Shown here: positions 1 to 10,904 of the stretch, in pieces
How positions within the stretch are numbered: position 1 is the stretch's first letter
Layout of the letters: each line of letters starts with the position of its first letter
DNA from: Orbilia blumenaviensis
Lineage: Eukaryota > Ascomycota > Orbiliomycetes > Orbiliales > Orbiliaceae
Direction: 5' to 3'
DNA length: 64,000 bases
Assembly (NCBI GenBank): GCA_036872755.1
Contig: JAVHNS010000001.1
Location: forward strand, 2,976,001-3,040,000
The notes under the pieces: generated by a model
What the model saw: only the letters and a program-made list of their open reading frames with translations
Told to the model about the DNA's origin: nothing
Database searches by the model: none
Translations under genes and position numbers: made by a program

Positions 1-306
1 GACATCCTCCGACAAGCCTCTTTCATTAAATGGGCTTATCAATCTAATCTGATTCTCAATTGTGTTTCCACAATGCCCCGGTGTCACAAATTAACCTATA
101 TCGATTCTCGGCGAATAATCTTAAGACTACTCAATAACGCCTTTGCAGAGAAGGATATGCTACCCACACTCGGCGATCCATCGATCACTCCTGAAGAACG
201 AGAAAAGGTAGAGCAATGGGATAAGGAAATTGTTAGGCTCTACGCAGACGTTGCCTTTCTACGGAGGAGCAAGAGGTCGGAGGATGTTATTCTATGGGTT
301 CGGTAA
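1..306 (+). CDS. 3' end of an unidentified gene (5' truncated by window)
   Basis: The frame ending at the stop at 304-306 is open back to base 1, so the coding region may start outside the window; the first ATG inside is at 73. The visible 101 residues hold a mixed charged helix-like segment (EEREKVEQWDKEIVRLYADV) and a basic tail. I recognise no family. It could also be a chance open frame, because no splice site or neighbour supports it. Confidence 0.3.
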   Translation, partial: DILRQASFIKWAYQSNLILNCVSTMPRCHKLTYIDSRRIILRLLNNAFAEKDMLPTLGDPSITPEEREKVEQWDKEIVRLYADVAFLRRSKRSEDVILWVR

Positions 307-647
307 AAACCTTTAAAACAGGGAAATAGAGTCAATATCCGAGCTATCGAGTTATCTCTCATATAAAGAAACTTGTAATCGGAACTAGAGGCGTATTCCC
401 TTTACGTAGATGGCACAGCTTTATTGAATGTAGGTACTTCTAATTTCATGTAAAACGATTCGTTCTGGTAAACTAATTGCATAACTCTATTTCCAGATAC
501 TCGCCAGGGCATGTCCAGCACGTTGAACCCCGGCCTAAAACAGTCGCATTCCCAGACGCCACCAAACGGCCCAAAATCAAATCCCATGCATATGTATTCA
601 AACAATAGTAACCTTAAAAATTCAAAATCAGTATGGCAAAACTCCAA
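307..647. other. Intergenic; no supported gene
   Basis: Nothing convincing is seen. A minus-strand frame (402-647) encodes a GVWECDCFRPGF-like stretch but has no ATG. It lies directly downstream of the small Lys-rich ORF, so it could be that gene's continuation after an intron, but I could not find a compelling splice pair. Confidence 0.4.
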
Positions 648-968
648 CTACGCGATCACCTGCAATATTTCCATGATCCAATCAGCCTCAACGGCATCAT
701 CGTCTCTTCCCTTCTTCCTGTTTCTCCTCCGCTCTTTCTTCTCTTTTTTCTTTCGTTCTGCTTCCTCCTTCCCGCCGACGTCTCCGTACATTATCCAATT
801 TGCGGCCTTGATGGAACCGTCTAGGACTTTCTCCCCCTTAGATTTCTGCGACCCAGTATTCACTTGGTTGTCTGTCCCATCGGTTCGAGTTTGGGACATG
901 GGCGGTTCTTGAGAAGGGTTTTGAATAGTATATGGAGATGCCTGGTAATTAGGTGAACCAGGAGTCAT
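648..968 (-). CDS. Small Lys/Arg-rich hypothetical protein (106 aa)
   Basis: The ATG is at 968. The first half is Pro/Ser/Gln/Thr-rich and looks disordered. A segment with GSIKAANWIMYGDVGG follows, then a strongly basic cluster (ERKKKEKKERRRNRKKGR) and an acidic end (DDDAVEADWIMEILQ). The order of disordered head, KKEKK cluster and short hydrophobic tail matches the two small proteins at 10635-10904 and 12474-12815, but the Cys tail is missing here. The last codons (CAG/GTGATC) could be a splice donor, so the true C-terminus may lie further down. No known domain is recognised. Confidence 0.45.
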   Translation of the reverse strand: MTPGSPNYQASPYTIQNPSQEPPMSQTRTDGTDNQVNTGSQKSKGEKVLDGSIKAANWIMYGDVGGKEEAERKKKEKKERRRNRKKGRDDDAVEADWIMEILQVIA

Positions 969-2108
969 TGTGTGAGGTATAGTATTTGCGGCGTTGATTT
1001 TTGAGGTCGCTGGATGGCTGGATACGCGAGGCCAGTTAGACTAGTTGTTTAGGCAAAGACCTCTCAGTGGCTATTTGGGACAGCCAGTTCGTTAAAGACG
1101 CAGTCTTACTGCTCTAGCTATAATTGCAAGGTAATGTTCTAAACTCCCAGGGGAAAAACGACTTTGATAGAGCCAGCTGGATAGGGAGATCGATCTGTAT
1201 TTATATCGTCTTAATGAATTGAAATAGATGTTTTATTTAACAGTTAATGGATGGTGCCGATATAACAAGCCAGGAACATGCCTTTTATATATTCCCGGAT
1301 GTTGCAATGGAAGCCTCCTCTGGCAAAGTTTCAACGTCAAGTCCTTGCCTATAAATCATAACGTTAAGACCTTAGCCCTGCTCCTGAGCAATAAGAAAAA
1401 GTTTACAGTGATAATCCGTGCCGTCTATATCCAATAAAATAAGGTGATATCCATGTAATTGAGCCATGGCACTCGTGTTGCGTGAGGAGACCATATGGTC
1501 ATACCAGCTTCGCCTTACATTGACATCGATTTACCACGGTATGCCATGGAGCCCGAGGCCGCCGTGCTCTCCAAGCCCTTAGAAATGGTATATTAGAGTG
1601 CTGAATAACATGTTTAAGGTTCACGATCATTAAAACCGGGCCGCTCAAACTTAACGGTTTCACCGACGCTAAGCATCTCTATTTCCCGATTTGGTCGCAT
1701 TTGGTCTTCGCCTACGCACAACTCGGGCTGTGCACAGCACCAAGCTTTACTTGGCGCAAGAGGAACGTTCGGCACTTAGAATAATCAACTTGTTGCATAT
1801 AGATAAGCACTTGGCAGTAGCACTATGTACTTTTTGGTGATAACTGTTAGACGGATAAGGCATACTTGAGATATCTGGATACGACTATTTTTATAAAGAC
1901 TGTGTCCTCGAGAAAGCAGTTTTATTCCGGTCTATAATACAAGCCCATATAGTGCACCATATAAAAGACAGCAAATCCAGTATATTCCAAGCCCTTGTTT
2001 TTTTTTTTTTTTTTCAAGAGGTTGATTTCCGTAAACGCCAGTTTAACCAAACGCCCATATGCCAAAATATCAAATATAATATACTACTATCTTATAACCC
2101 CTCTATAG
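969..2108. other. Intergenic with poly-T tract
   Basis: No ORF with coding character. A run of 17 T lies at 1998-2014. The stretch ends at the catalase stop codon and so includes its 3' flank. Confidence 0.5.
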
Positions 2109-4114
2109 CTAATCCAAGGGTTTCTTATTCAAATTTTCGATAGTAATCTTGATCTTCTCGGCAATAATCGGGTAGACATTGTTGAACATTCCTATGCATA
2201 TCGGAATTCGTATTAGCTGATCCTGTATGAGCGAAAGATCTGTCAGTACAAAGTCGGGGTGACGTACCAAGTGCCTTCTCTTGAACTTGTGGGATAGCGC
2301 CCCTCAAATGGCAAGACACATTATAAACAAAATGTTCTTGCTGATTATCTTGTTTTCCAAGCATGTCCCAGAACATTCTAGCCTGAACAAAGTCGTCGTC
2401 TACAACCTCGCTCGTAAATCCAACAACACTACCGACCCACTCTTCGTGTCCGCCGACTTTATACCCCTGTGCCCCAACCTTACCTGCATACTTAATTGGT
2501 TTAAGATCTGAGCCCACATAATTTGGGTCGCCGCCGTAGTTGTCGGTGAAAGTCATGAAGCCGTCACGCTGGAAGGGGCAGTAGACGCGGGAGACAGCGC
2601 GGTTGCATGGAAGCTGTTGGTAATTTACACCAAGCCGGTAACGGGCCGCATCATTATAAGCGAACATGCGGGCTTGGAGCATTGGGTCGGCGGATGGCGC
2701 GATTCCGGGAACCATGTTCGAGGGCGAAAAGGCAGCCTGCTCGATCTCGGCAAAGTAATTCCCAGGCTTGAGCTGATGTTAGTATTATGCCATGGTTGTC
2801 AGATATTGACTGAAGAAGGATTCTTACATTTTTATTAAGAGTAAGTTTTGCAACAGGAATTAATGGGAAATCAGAATGTGGCCATATTTTGGTCATGTCG
2901 AAGATATTCCAGCGGTAATTTTCGGCCTGGGCTGGGGTCATAACTTGGAAGAAGAAGGTCCATGATGGGAATTCGCCTTTGGCAATACATTCGTAAAGGT
3001 CGGCGCCATGAATACCCGGCGCCTCGCCCGCTAACTTGGTGGCTTCATCGTTCGTAAGGGTCTCGACACCTTGGTTAGTCTTAATGTGGACCTTTACATA
3101 GTGGAAAGTTCCGTCCTGTAGTCGCCACAATTAGCCAAAAACTCTCTAGAATACGCCAGGTGGTGACAACTAAATGCCCACCTCTTTTGTAATTTTATAT
3201 GTATGGCCACTGTAAGCATTAAGATGTCTAACAGTCTTCGGGGTACCACGGTCACTAAACAAAGCCATAATAGCATGGATTCCCTCCTGGTTGTTATTAT
3301 GAAAGCTAATGGTTCACTGTCAGCAAAAGCTCTTTCACTGATCATAAAGCACAACAAAAGATATTGGCTAGCATACTCCCAGAACTAGACAAGGCTACTG
3401 TTAGCATCGTGGAATGAGAAGTGCTGGACTATTATAGGGGAATAAATCTCTTACCATAGTAGGGTCCCCTTGGTTAGTTACTGGATGTCTCTTGTGTGAT
3501 CGGTTGAGGGAGGGGAATTTAACTGGATCCCGAACAAAAAATACAGGCTACATACCAATGGTATCAACTGTCAACAAAACTGCATTATGGAACCTAGAAA
3601 CATTAATAATGGTCTGGAGAACTTACTATACTGTTAAATACGAAATCTTGATTTCCCTCTTCCGTAAAAATTTTCATACCCCAACCTCTAACATCTCGAA
3701 CAGTATCTGCGCCTCCTCTCTCTGGCCCAACAGTCGAAATTCTCAAAAGAACCTTCGACTTCTTCCCAATACCATCAAGGAACTTGGCGTCAGTAAGCTC
3801 AGAGATATCGTGTGTAACCTCGAATTCTCCCCATGCGCCAACGCCAGCGGCATGGACCACTCGCTCTGGAATTCTTTCACGGCTAAAGTGGGCGAGGGTC
3901 TCTATAAGTTGAGTATCTTGCAGGAGCATAAGACCCTTAATCCCATTGCTGCCGAAGTGTTGGGCTGTGGAGGCACTGGCATAAGGAACGCCTATCAGGA
4001 TTGATCACTAATTAGTTTTAAATCCTCAATACAATACGGATATATAGATATTTCATGGAATGATCGATCATTAAACGCACCCTCGGCTAAGGTATATGTT
4101 GGAGCGGAGTCCAT
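2109..4114 (-). CDS. Heme catalase, divergent, 8 exons
   Basis: Encodes a small-subunit monofunctional catalase (H2O2 to water and O2) of 497 aa. Exons on the minus strand are 4081-4114, 3627-3991, 3455-3547, 3377-3384 (8 nt), 3182-3305, 2828-3115, 2268-2766 and 2109-2191. They total 1494 nt, in frame throughout. Splice choices were set by alignment to the family, and branch sites such as TGCTAAC and TACTAAC are visible. The distal His is in [10 protein letters not shown] (about H58), the active-site Asn in FNSIPVFF (N131), and the heme-ligand Tyr in RMFAYND (Y341). FSDRGTP, the NADPH/heme-side signature, is intact. Unusual changes are RDVRGWG for the common RDPRGF, EEGNQD for EEGNWD, FNSIP for GNNTP, and [10 protein letters not shown] for Y-x-DTHRHRLG. 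No signal peptide is seen; the C-terminus LDKKP/KKPLD-type has no clear SKL. It is divergent from the GMC gene 1.65 kb away. Confidence 0.93.
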
Positions 4115-5769
4115 AATGATTGAAGTGATCAGATATGAATTTATTAATGAGAAGAGAAAATCAGAGAAATTTATAGGTATTTTGTTTCTATTTGAATTTG
4201 ATTGCAATTAAGATGCCAGTTGTTGGTCTCGAAAGAAGCAAGAGAAACTCATGGGTTAATATATACTTGAAATCAATGCTGAACAAAACTTGTTCTGCAA
4301 GAGTTTTGAGATATTTCTAGCAACGTCTCCAATGGCTCCAGATACGACTCGATAGAATTCGTACAGGAATTGAATGGGCAAATGGACTGACTACGCGATT
4401 CGACGCTTGAAGCTCGCTGAACAACAACGTCACGATATTGGGAAGTGCTAGACGTATAAACGCGTATGCAGGTGGATGCAACCTGATGTCATAACACAAA
4501 ACACCCCGGCAATTTTGTTGCATATTTTTCCGGTAGCACCATTTGGAAGTTCGTTAATTCGCCGACTTTTCGAAATTAATTTTTGAAGCACCTTAGGAGC
4601 TCTGTAACATCGATAAGTCCCACTCTTAAGATCCTTTGTAGAAACCACATCCCCTGTAATATGGAGTGCATAGTAGCTTGCAGGATGCGTCCCTCGAAAA
4701 GCAACTGAATAAGTTCGAGCAATACTTAAATCTATTCGTACGAAGATCTACACTGTTGACTAATCTTTGACCCTGAGGACAGGGTCTGGAAATGCATCCC
4801 GAACGTTTCCCACAGGCTATTCCGAAGCTGTCCGCGCTTGTAACACCAACTAGCTAGCATCTTGCCGCGTCACTCTGCCTGAACCAATAGGCGAGTTCGA
4901 ATATCTACTACCTTTCCGTCTACATCCGAACCCCGGCCGAAGCTAGCACAACTCTGTCACTAGCGCTTTCTCGCCGAAAGCTTGTAACCTTAAATCTTGC
5001 GTTACACCTGCCCTTCGCTATGGGCGACTGCAGTTTCCGCTTCAATTCCGCATGCTAAAACCCACCCTAACAGGGTCTCAATCCTCGAGCCTCCGTAGGG
5101 CTAAATATGCACGATTACATATGCCGCCGTGTGGTATTTAGATTTCATTGGTGGAAAATTTGTTAGCGTGTAGAATTGGGGAATTCGGACGGCATAGAGC
5201 AAGGATCTTGTAAATTCGGTTGCACGGCAACATTCCATTAAGCTTCTTTCGAACTTTACTAGTATCAAACCTTCGGGATACCTCGATGTCGCGACTTGAG
5301 ATATACGAATGTGAAGTTGAGCACACGTCAACCTGCTCCGAACATGCCGTCAATGAATTGCAATTCATCATATCAATATCGTACCTTTTCGAGATATGAT
5401 ATCATAACTACAAAGAAATTGTGTAAAATTGGGAGATTCATAAAAAAGATAAATAGATCTGAGATTTCCCGAAGCTGAGAACAAAATTACTATCATCAGC
5501 ATTAATCACAATAACTTCGAAAGTACAGCATCAACTCGAATATCCAGCATTCTTCACTATCTTCACTATTTTTAAAAACCCATAACCGCATACATATGTC
5601 AATACATCATATCGCATATCGATATATATCATACCTTTAGAACTCAGAACAGTTTCTTCGCAAGCCAAACTTTTTAAATATATACTCTTCTCTTATCTTC
5701 TAATTCAACCAGAACCCCTCCTACCCCCAACATAATATTTTATTAATATCTTAATATCAATATCTCAAA
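4115..5769. other. Divergent intergenic region between catalase and GMC gene
   Basis: No coding ORF is seen. It must hold both promoters. A TATA-like TAAATATATA is at about 5675-5684, followed by a C/T-rich leader up to the GMC ATG at 5770. Confidence 0.5.
5670..5769 (+). promoter_or_regulatory. Putative core promoter/leader of GMC gene
   Basis: TAAATATATA lies about 90 bp before the ATG. A pyrimidine-rich leader follows, and the immediate start context is TCAAAATGCC, an A at -3 as usual for fungi. This is inferred from sequence only. Confidence 0.4.
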
Positions 5770-7524
5770 ATGCCTGTTGTTACCAGTATCGCCAACAGTA
5801 CCCACTACGATTTTATTATTGTTGGGGGTGGTACTGCAGGAAATGTTGTCGCCGGTCGTCTCGCCGACAATCCGAATGCCACTATTCTCATTGTCGAGGC
5901 TGGTGTCGGCAACCCGCAGCAAATCGAGGAAATCATGACTCCATCTAATGCCATGAGCCTTCGTGGCTCTAAACACGACTGGGCTTATAAGACTACCATC
6001 GTTAAGCGTGACGATTACGAGCGTATCGAGAAGCCGAACACTCGTGGTAAAGCCCTTGGCGGTAGCTCTTCCCTTAATTACTTTACTTGGATTCCAGGAT
6101 GCAAAGCTACTTTTGATTATATGGAGGAATATGGTGGCGAGGACTGGACTTGGGACAAGCTCTTGCCTTATCTTCGCAAGTCGGCTACCTATCACGATGA
6201 CGAGGGACTTTACCCCACCGAGCTCGCCAAAATTGGCTCTGGTGGCCCACTCAATATTTCCCACGCCGAATTACTACCTGAGTTAGCACCTTTCCGTGAT
6301 GCTTTGACCAAAGCTTGGTTGTCGCAGGGTGGAACTCTTACGGAAAATATTTATGATGGCGACATGATCGGCCTTACTCATTGCGTCGACTCTATCTACC
6401 AGGGCCGTCGCAATGGTTCCTTCCTTTTTGTACCAGATTCCAAGAAGAACATCACCATCTTACCTGAAGTTCATAGCAAAAAGCTCATTATTGATAAGGC
6501 CAGCTTGACCGCCAAGGGTGTTACTGTTATTGATAAGAACGGCGAGGAACTTAGTTTCTACGCTGACCGCGAAGTTATTCTATCTCAGGGTGTCTTCGAG
6601 TCACCCAAACTTCTCATGCTCAGTGGTATCGGCCAAAAGAGCCAACTTGAGAAGTTTGGCATTGAGGTGCTCCTCGATTCACCACACGTTGGTCAGAATT
6701 TGATTGACCACCCAGCCGTCCCGTTCGTTCTTAAGGTCAAGGACGACCTTTGCATGGATGATGTCCTCCTTCGAAAGAACGAAAAGAACTTCGCCGCCAA
6801 GTCCACTTATGCTAAGGACCACTCCGGCCCTGTCGGATCTGGTCTCCTCGAACTTGTTGGTTTTCCACGTATCGACAGCTACCTCGAAAAGGACGCCGAG
6901 TACAACCGACGCAAGGCCGCCAATGGTGGTCTTGACCCTCTTTCCCCGCACGGTCAACCCCATTTCGAACTTGACTTTGTCGGAATGTTCGGCTCTGCTT
7001 TCCAATGGCACTACCCTATTCCTAAACAGGGCTCCCATATCAGCGTCGTTGTCGATCTAGTCCGTACCATCTCTGCACCTGGCGAGGTCACACTCCAGAG
7101 CGCCGACCCCCTTGTCCAACCGGCCATTAATCTCAACTTCTTCGCCGATGAGCTTGACATTATTGCTATGCGTGAGGGTATTCGTTTCAGCTACGACGTT
7201 CTTACCAAGGGCGAGGCTTTTAAAGATCTTGTAGTTGCAGAATACCCATGGGAGATGCCATTGGACGATGACAAGGCTATGCGCCACGCTGTCTTGGATC
7301 GGTGCCAGACTGCTTTCCACCCTCTTGGTACCAACCGTGTCTCTAAGGATATCACCCAGGGTGTCGTCGACGACAAGTTCAAGGTCCACGGTATTAAGAA
7401 CTTGAGAGTTATTGACGCCTCAGCACTCCCAGTTATGCCTGATTGCCGTATTCAAAACTCTGTTTACATGTGCGGCGAGAAGGGCGCTGACGATATTAAA
7501 GCAGCTCATAAAGATCTTTATTAG
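5770..7524 (+). CDS. GMC-family FAD oxidoreductase (584 aa)
   Basis: Intronless glucose-methanol-choline oxidoreductase, a flavoprotein that oxidises an alcohol or sugar and passes electrons to O2 or another acceptor. The N-terminal ADP-binding loop is IIVGGGTAGNVVAGRL (about aa 16-31). GMC signature 1 lies around GKALGGSSSLNYFTWIPG and signature 2 around GVFESPKLLMLSGIG. The catalytic pair is H517 in FHPLGT and N563 in RIQNSVYMCGEKGAD. There is no signal peptide, so an intracellular enzyme is likely, closer to choline dehydrogenase or alcohol oxidase types than to secreted glucose oxidase. The length is normal for the family. Codon use is rich in C/T-ending codons, suggesting good expression. 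Its neighbours are a catalase (divergent) and an FAD monooxygenase. The substrate cannot be read from the sequence. Confidence 0.92.
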   Translation: MPVVTSIANSTHYDFIIVGGGTAGNVVAGRLADNPNATILIVEAGVGNPQQIEEIMTPSNAMSLRGSKHDWAYKTTIVKRDDYERIEKPNTRGKALGGSSSLNYFTWIPGCKATFDYMEEYGGEDWTWDKLLPYLRKSATYHDDEGLYPTELAKIGSGGPLNISHAELLPELAPFRDALTKAWLSQGGTLTENIYDGDMIGLTHCVDSIYQGRRNGSFLFVPDSKKNITILPEVHSKKLIIDKASLTAKGVTVIDKNGEELSFYADREVILSQGVFESPKLLMLSGIGQKSQLEKFGIEVLLDSPHVGQNLIDHPAVPFVLKVKDDLCMDDVLLRKNEKNFAAKSTYAKDHSGPVGSGLLELVGFPRIDSYLEKDAEYNRRKAANGGLDPLSPHGQPHFELDFVGMFGSAFQWHYPIPKQGSHISVVVDLVRTISAPGEVTLQSADPLVQPAINLNFFADELDIIAMREGIRFSYDVLTKGEAFKDLVVAEYPWEMPLDDDKAMRHAVLDRCQTAFHPLGTNRVSKDITQGVVDDKFKVHGIKNLRVIDASALPVMPDCRIQNSVYMCGEKGADDIKAAHKDLY

Positions 7525-8844
7525 TTGTACATTCAATCAATTTTTTCATAGGATGGGTCTGTTTCTTAATTGTTTAGAAAATTTCGAAAATGGGGAGTTT
7601 AGGTTCTGATTTATTCTCGGTCGCGCAGTTTGTTGTACTTTTGGGTATTCAACGCATAAACATAGATAGTTTCAAAGGGTCTTTTCTTTCGGCGTCAAGG
7701 TTTTGCAGTTGTTACATAAAATATATAAAACTATAAAATTTGAAGCATGACCATTCAAACTGAAGCTTGTGCCCGAAATGCTACCTATTACTCCTAAGGG
7801 TATAACTTAACCCAGTTGCGTTGATGGCACAGATAACCACTGATCATTCGAGGCCTGAACCAACGAGAACAGCTTTAACCCTTTTTCCCTTATTTGATCA
7901 ATTGATAGTTGTGGGAGTATGGTCCTATGGTTTTCTCATATATTCAAAATTAACAGACACTGTTCTTAATCTAATCCAAGGTTGAATTATTTAGTCCAAA
8001 CCGAAGCCAGATTTTTGTCATTCTTCCAAGGCAAGCTCCAATCAAAAAAGCTGAAGGCCTATGGTGTCATCGCTGCAACTAGTTGTGTTGCAAACCACTT
8101 TCCAGTAGGGTCACGAGCATAACTGTGTTAATTAACGTTAATTTAACATAGTTATGCAGCTTGGAGGTACACTGCGCTGGGGCTTGGACAAAATCTGTTT
8201 TTGTGATTTCACACGGCGAGCTAGCTGGACAGAAACCCAGGTGCTAGCACGGCCAGTCTACCGCATACATAACACGCTGGCTAATGACGAAGATTTTATA
8301 TTCCGGTCCCCGAATCTATTGTCCAAAGTTATAATATACCTTCAACTCCATAATACTGCGCCCATTCACGACGTGGCTTCAAACCGAAGTGTGGCCAATG
8401 ACTAACCAATATGCAGTAACATAATATGCAAATACGAACGGACGCCGCGGCCTCCTTCATAATTCCAACAAATCCCGGCAGTACGAAGGATTCTCCCGAA
8501 TTTTTTTCGCTCGAATATTCTCACCGATTTTAATATCACCATTAATAAATACGTTTATCGGCGCAATGAAGACGCCGAGATCTCGCACATCGGGAACCAA
8601 TTTGAATCCGACCTTGAGTCATGATGTCAATGATTTTATTTCGGCTGATGTATGGTGTTACGTACTCAGTGGTGCTACTAGCTGAATGTGAATATGTGGT
8701 CTAAGGGAATGGATATGATCTGAATTTTATATAAACGTCCAAGAAGCCTTGGGTTTGAAGCCAAGCTGTATGCTCAAAGCTTATTTTCTTGTCCTGCGAT
8801 ATAACTTCTTTTTATAATTAGTCAGAACGCTGATATCTACGATA
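7525..8844. other. Intergenic between GMC gene and FAD monooxygenase
   Basis: No supported ORF. A TATA-like TTTTATATAAA at 8725-8735 sits about 110 bp before the next ATG. Confidence 0.5.
8725..8735 (+). promoter_or_regulatory. TATA-like box of FAD monooxygenase
   Basis: An A/T-only element 110 bp upstream of the 8845 ATG, in the usual fungal spacing range. There is no experimental support. Confidence 0.4.
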
Positions 8845-10131
8845 ATGCGCGTCTTAATCAGTGGTGCAGGTATAGCCGGCCCTTCCCTCGCCTGGTTCCT
8901 CGCTAAAGCAGGTGCCCGTGTCACTACAGTCGAAAAAGCGCAAGCCCTCCTCCCCCACGGTCAAAATGTTGACATTCAGGGCAGCGCCAGAAAAGTGCTT
9001 AAAAAGATGGGACTAGTAGACGAGGTCCTGAAATTCAATACTACAGAAAAGGGTACACAGTTGATAGATTCCAAGGGCCGACCATTCGCCCCATTCCCAG
9101 TTCAAAAGGGAACTGCCAATAGTTTCACCTCAGAATTTGAGATTTTGAGGGGCGATTTAGCGGCAGTGTTTTATAATGCAACAAAGGACCACCCGAATGT
9201 TACCTACTTGTTTGATACGACTGTAAAGGAGGTCATTTCAAATGATGATGTCTCCGTTAAAGTCGAGTTAAGCAATGGAGATGTCCAGACATACGATATT
9301 TTAGTCCTGTCCGACGGTCAATGGTCAAAGCTTCGAAAACAATGCTTCCCTGAAGACGCTGTCAAAGTCGTCGATAAGGACATGTTCGCCGTTTACTGGA
9401 CTATCCCTCGCATACCAACCGATAATGACTGGTGGAATCTCTACGCAGCTCTAGGGCGTAGAGTCATCAGTTTACGACCAGATCCACATGGCACAATTAG
9501 GGCAATGTTTACCCGGATGCCTATGAACGAAGCTCATAGACAGGAATGGCTGACGGCAGCCAGAGGAGACAGGGCGACACAAGAGACGCTCCTACGAAAG
9601 GAATTCACAGATGCGGGGTGGCAATCGCAGAGGTTGTTGGACTCGATACCTACAGCACCTGACTTCTACTTCCAACCGATGCAACAGATAAAAATGGCCA
9701 AGTGGTCAACAGGTCGTATTGTCTGTTTGGGGGATACAGCATACGCTCCGACTCCACTTACTGGAATGGGTACCTCACTGGCTATCAACGGCGCATATGT
9801 CCTAGCCGGGGAGTTAAGCAAATTAGAAAATGGTGAACACCCCTCAAAGGCATTCGATGCCTACGAATCAATATACCGGCCTTTCGTCGAGGAAAAGCAG
9901 CAGATTCCATCACTTCTTCCAGGCTTTGTGCATCCAAATACTGCGCGACACAGATTTCTCATCAATACTCTTGCCTCTGCACTCTCAAAGGTAGTGAGGA
10001 CGCCTTGGTTAGCAAATAGGCTTGCGAAAATGGTTTTTGACGAGAGCGATCATGAGGATTTCCCTCTACCGAAGTATCCAGTTTTCGAGGAAGAACCTGC
10101 TGTCAAGGCTACCGAGCTGAATACCCAATAG
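8845..10131 (+). CDS. FAD-dependent aromatic-type monooxygenase (428 aa)
   Basis: Intronless class A flavin monooxygenase (PHBH/TetX-like), which uses NAD(P)H and O2 to hydroxylate a small, often aromatic, substrate. The Rossmann dinucleotide loop GAGIAG is at aa 7-12, followed by VEKAQ with the acidic ribose-binding residue. The FAD-ribityl motif CLGDTAYAPTPLTGMG lies around D297. Length and domain order fit soluble single-component enzymes. There is no signal peptide, and no membrane anchor is clear at the C-terminus. It lies tandem to the GMC gene with 1.3 kb between, so it is probably transcribed separately. The substrate is unknown; such genes are common in secondary-metabolite and detoxification loci, but no synthase gene is in this window. 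Confidence 0.9.
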   Translation: MRVLISGAGIAGPSLAWFLAKAGARVTTVEKAQALLPHGQNVDIQGSARKVLKKMGLVDEVLKFNTTEKGTQLIDSKGRPFAPFPVQKGTANSFTSEFEILRGDLAAVFYNATKDHPNVTYLFDTTVKEVISNDDVSVKVELSNGDVQTYDILVLSDGQWSKLRKQCFPEDAVKVVDKDMFAVYWTIPRIPTDNDWWNLYAALGRRVISLRPDPHGTIRAMFTRMPMNEAHRQEWLTAARGDRATQETLLRKEFTDAGWQSQRLLDSIPTAPDFYFQPMQQIKMAKWSTGRIVCLGDTAYAPTPLTGMGTSLAINGAYVLAGELSKLENGEHPSKAFDAYESIYRPFVEEKQQIPSLLPGFVHPNTARHRFLINTLASALSKVVRTPWLANRLAKMVFDESDHEDFPLPKYPVFEEEPAVKATELNTQ

Positions 10132-10634
10132 ACAACGAGCATCGCCGCTTGGGTCTCTACGCCAGGTCATACAAAGCCTCAAAACATATCCTTATTCATG
10201 CTCCTCAATGGGGCTCCCAATATCCAGCTCCAGCCTCTTGTATGAAGCACTCCACACTTTCTGTTTCAGGAGTATTTCTATCTTTAGAATAATAGTAATG
10301 CGTATTCATATTCCCATAAAGTACATTATAAATTGTAGTAATGATGTGTGTGATATGATCATCGGGTATCCTCGTATTCATAATAGGAACGGACGAAACG
10401 CGAGACAGGAATGAAGTAGCACAGGGAATCATATTGTAGCAACAGAGAAAGTCTATGCTCTCGAAAACAGGGTTATATACATTGATCATAGCGTTTGTAA
10501 GGCATATCAAATTGAAGATTAAGGGCTATAGGCTGTAGGTTTTATAAACTCAGTTCCCTACTAAACTAACTCAGGCCATATGTCAGTAAGGCCGTATAAC
10601 CGTTGAGAAAATAAAACAAAATGCGATAACTAAC
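10132..10634. other. Convergent 3' intergenic region
   Basis: No supported gene. A 101-codon minus frame (10205-10510) lacks coding character. Confidence 0.45.
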
Positions 10635-10904
10635 CTAACAGCCCGTACAGCAAGTTAACATTCCCATGATACATTGAGCGAATAGGCACCCAGTACAGCA
10701 TCCAGCGACTGCCTTGCTTTTCTCTTCTTCCTCCTTCTTGTCTTCGGCTAGCCTTTTAGCATCTTGAGCATTTGTGCCATCTTGTTGGTTTTGTGAGGGT
10801 GTGGCATTTGACATTGGTGGAAGGGATTCGTAGGCAGGTGCCGGAGTGTTTTCTTTTTCGCCGCTGGCGTTGTGGTTTTCTTGTTCGCGGAGAGGCTGCG
10901 ACAT
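10635..10904 (-). CDS. Small Cys-tail protein (89 aa)
   Basis: The ATG is at 10904. The first about 45 residues are disordered (Asn, Pro, Gln, Ser). A charged helix-like segment follows (AKRLAEDKKEEEEKSKAVAG), then a short hydrophobic Cys-rich tail with GCCTGCLFAQC and LTCCTGC at the very end. The architecture resembles cysteine-rich transmembrane modules (CYSTM-like), where a tail of this kind associates with membranes or is palmitoylated; that is inference. It shares its plan with the protein at 12474-12815. Function unknown. Confidence 0.65.
   Translation of the reverse strand: MSQPLREQENHNASGEKENTPAPAYESLPPMSNATPSQNQQDGTNAQDAKRLAEDKKEEEEKSKAVAGCCTGCLFAQCIMGMLTCCTGC

Noticed and set aside
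3553..3564. A possible 12-nt micro-exon in the catalase intron after FNSI
   Set aside because: Direct splicing of 3627 to 3547 gives the exact family length (NSIPVFF), so the extra exon is not needed.
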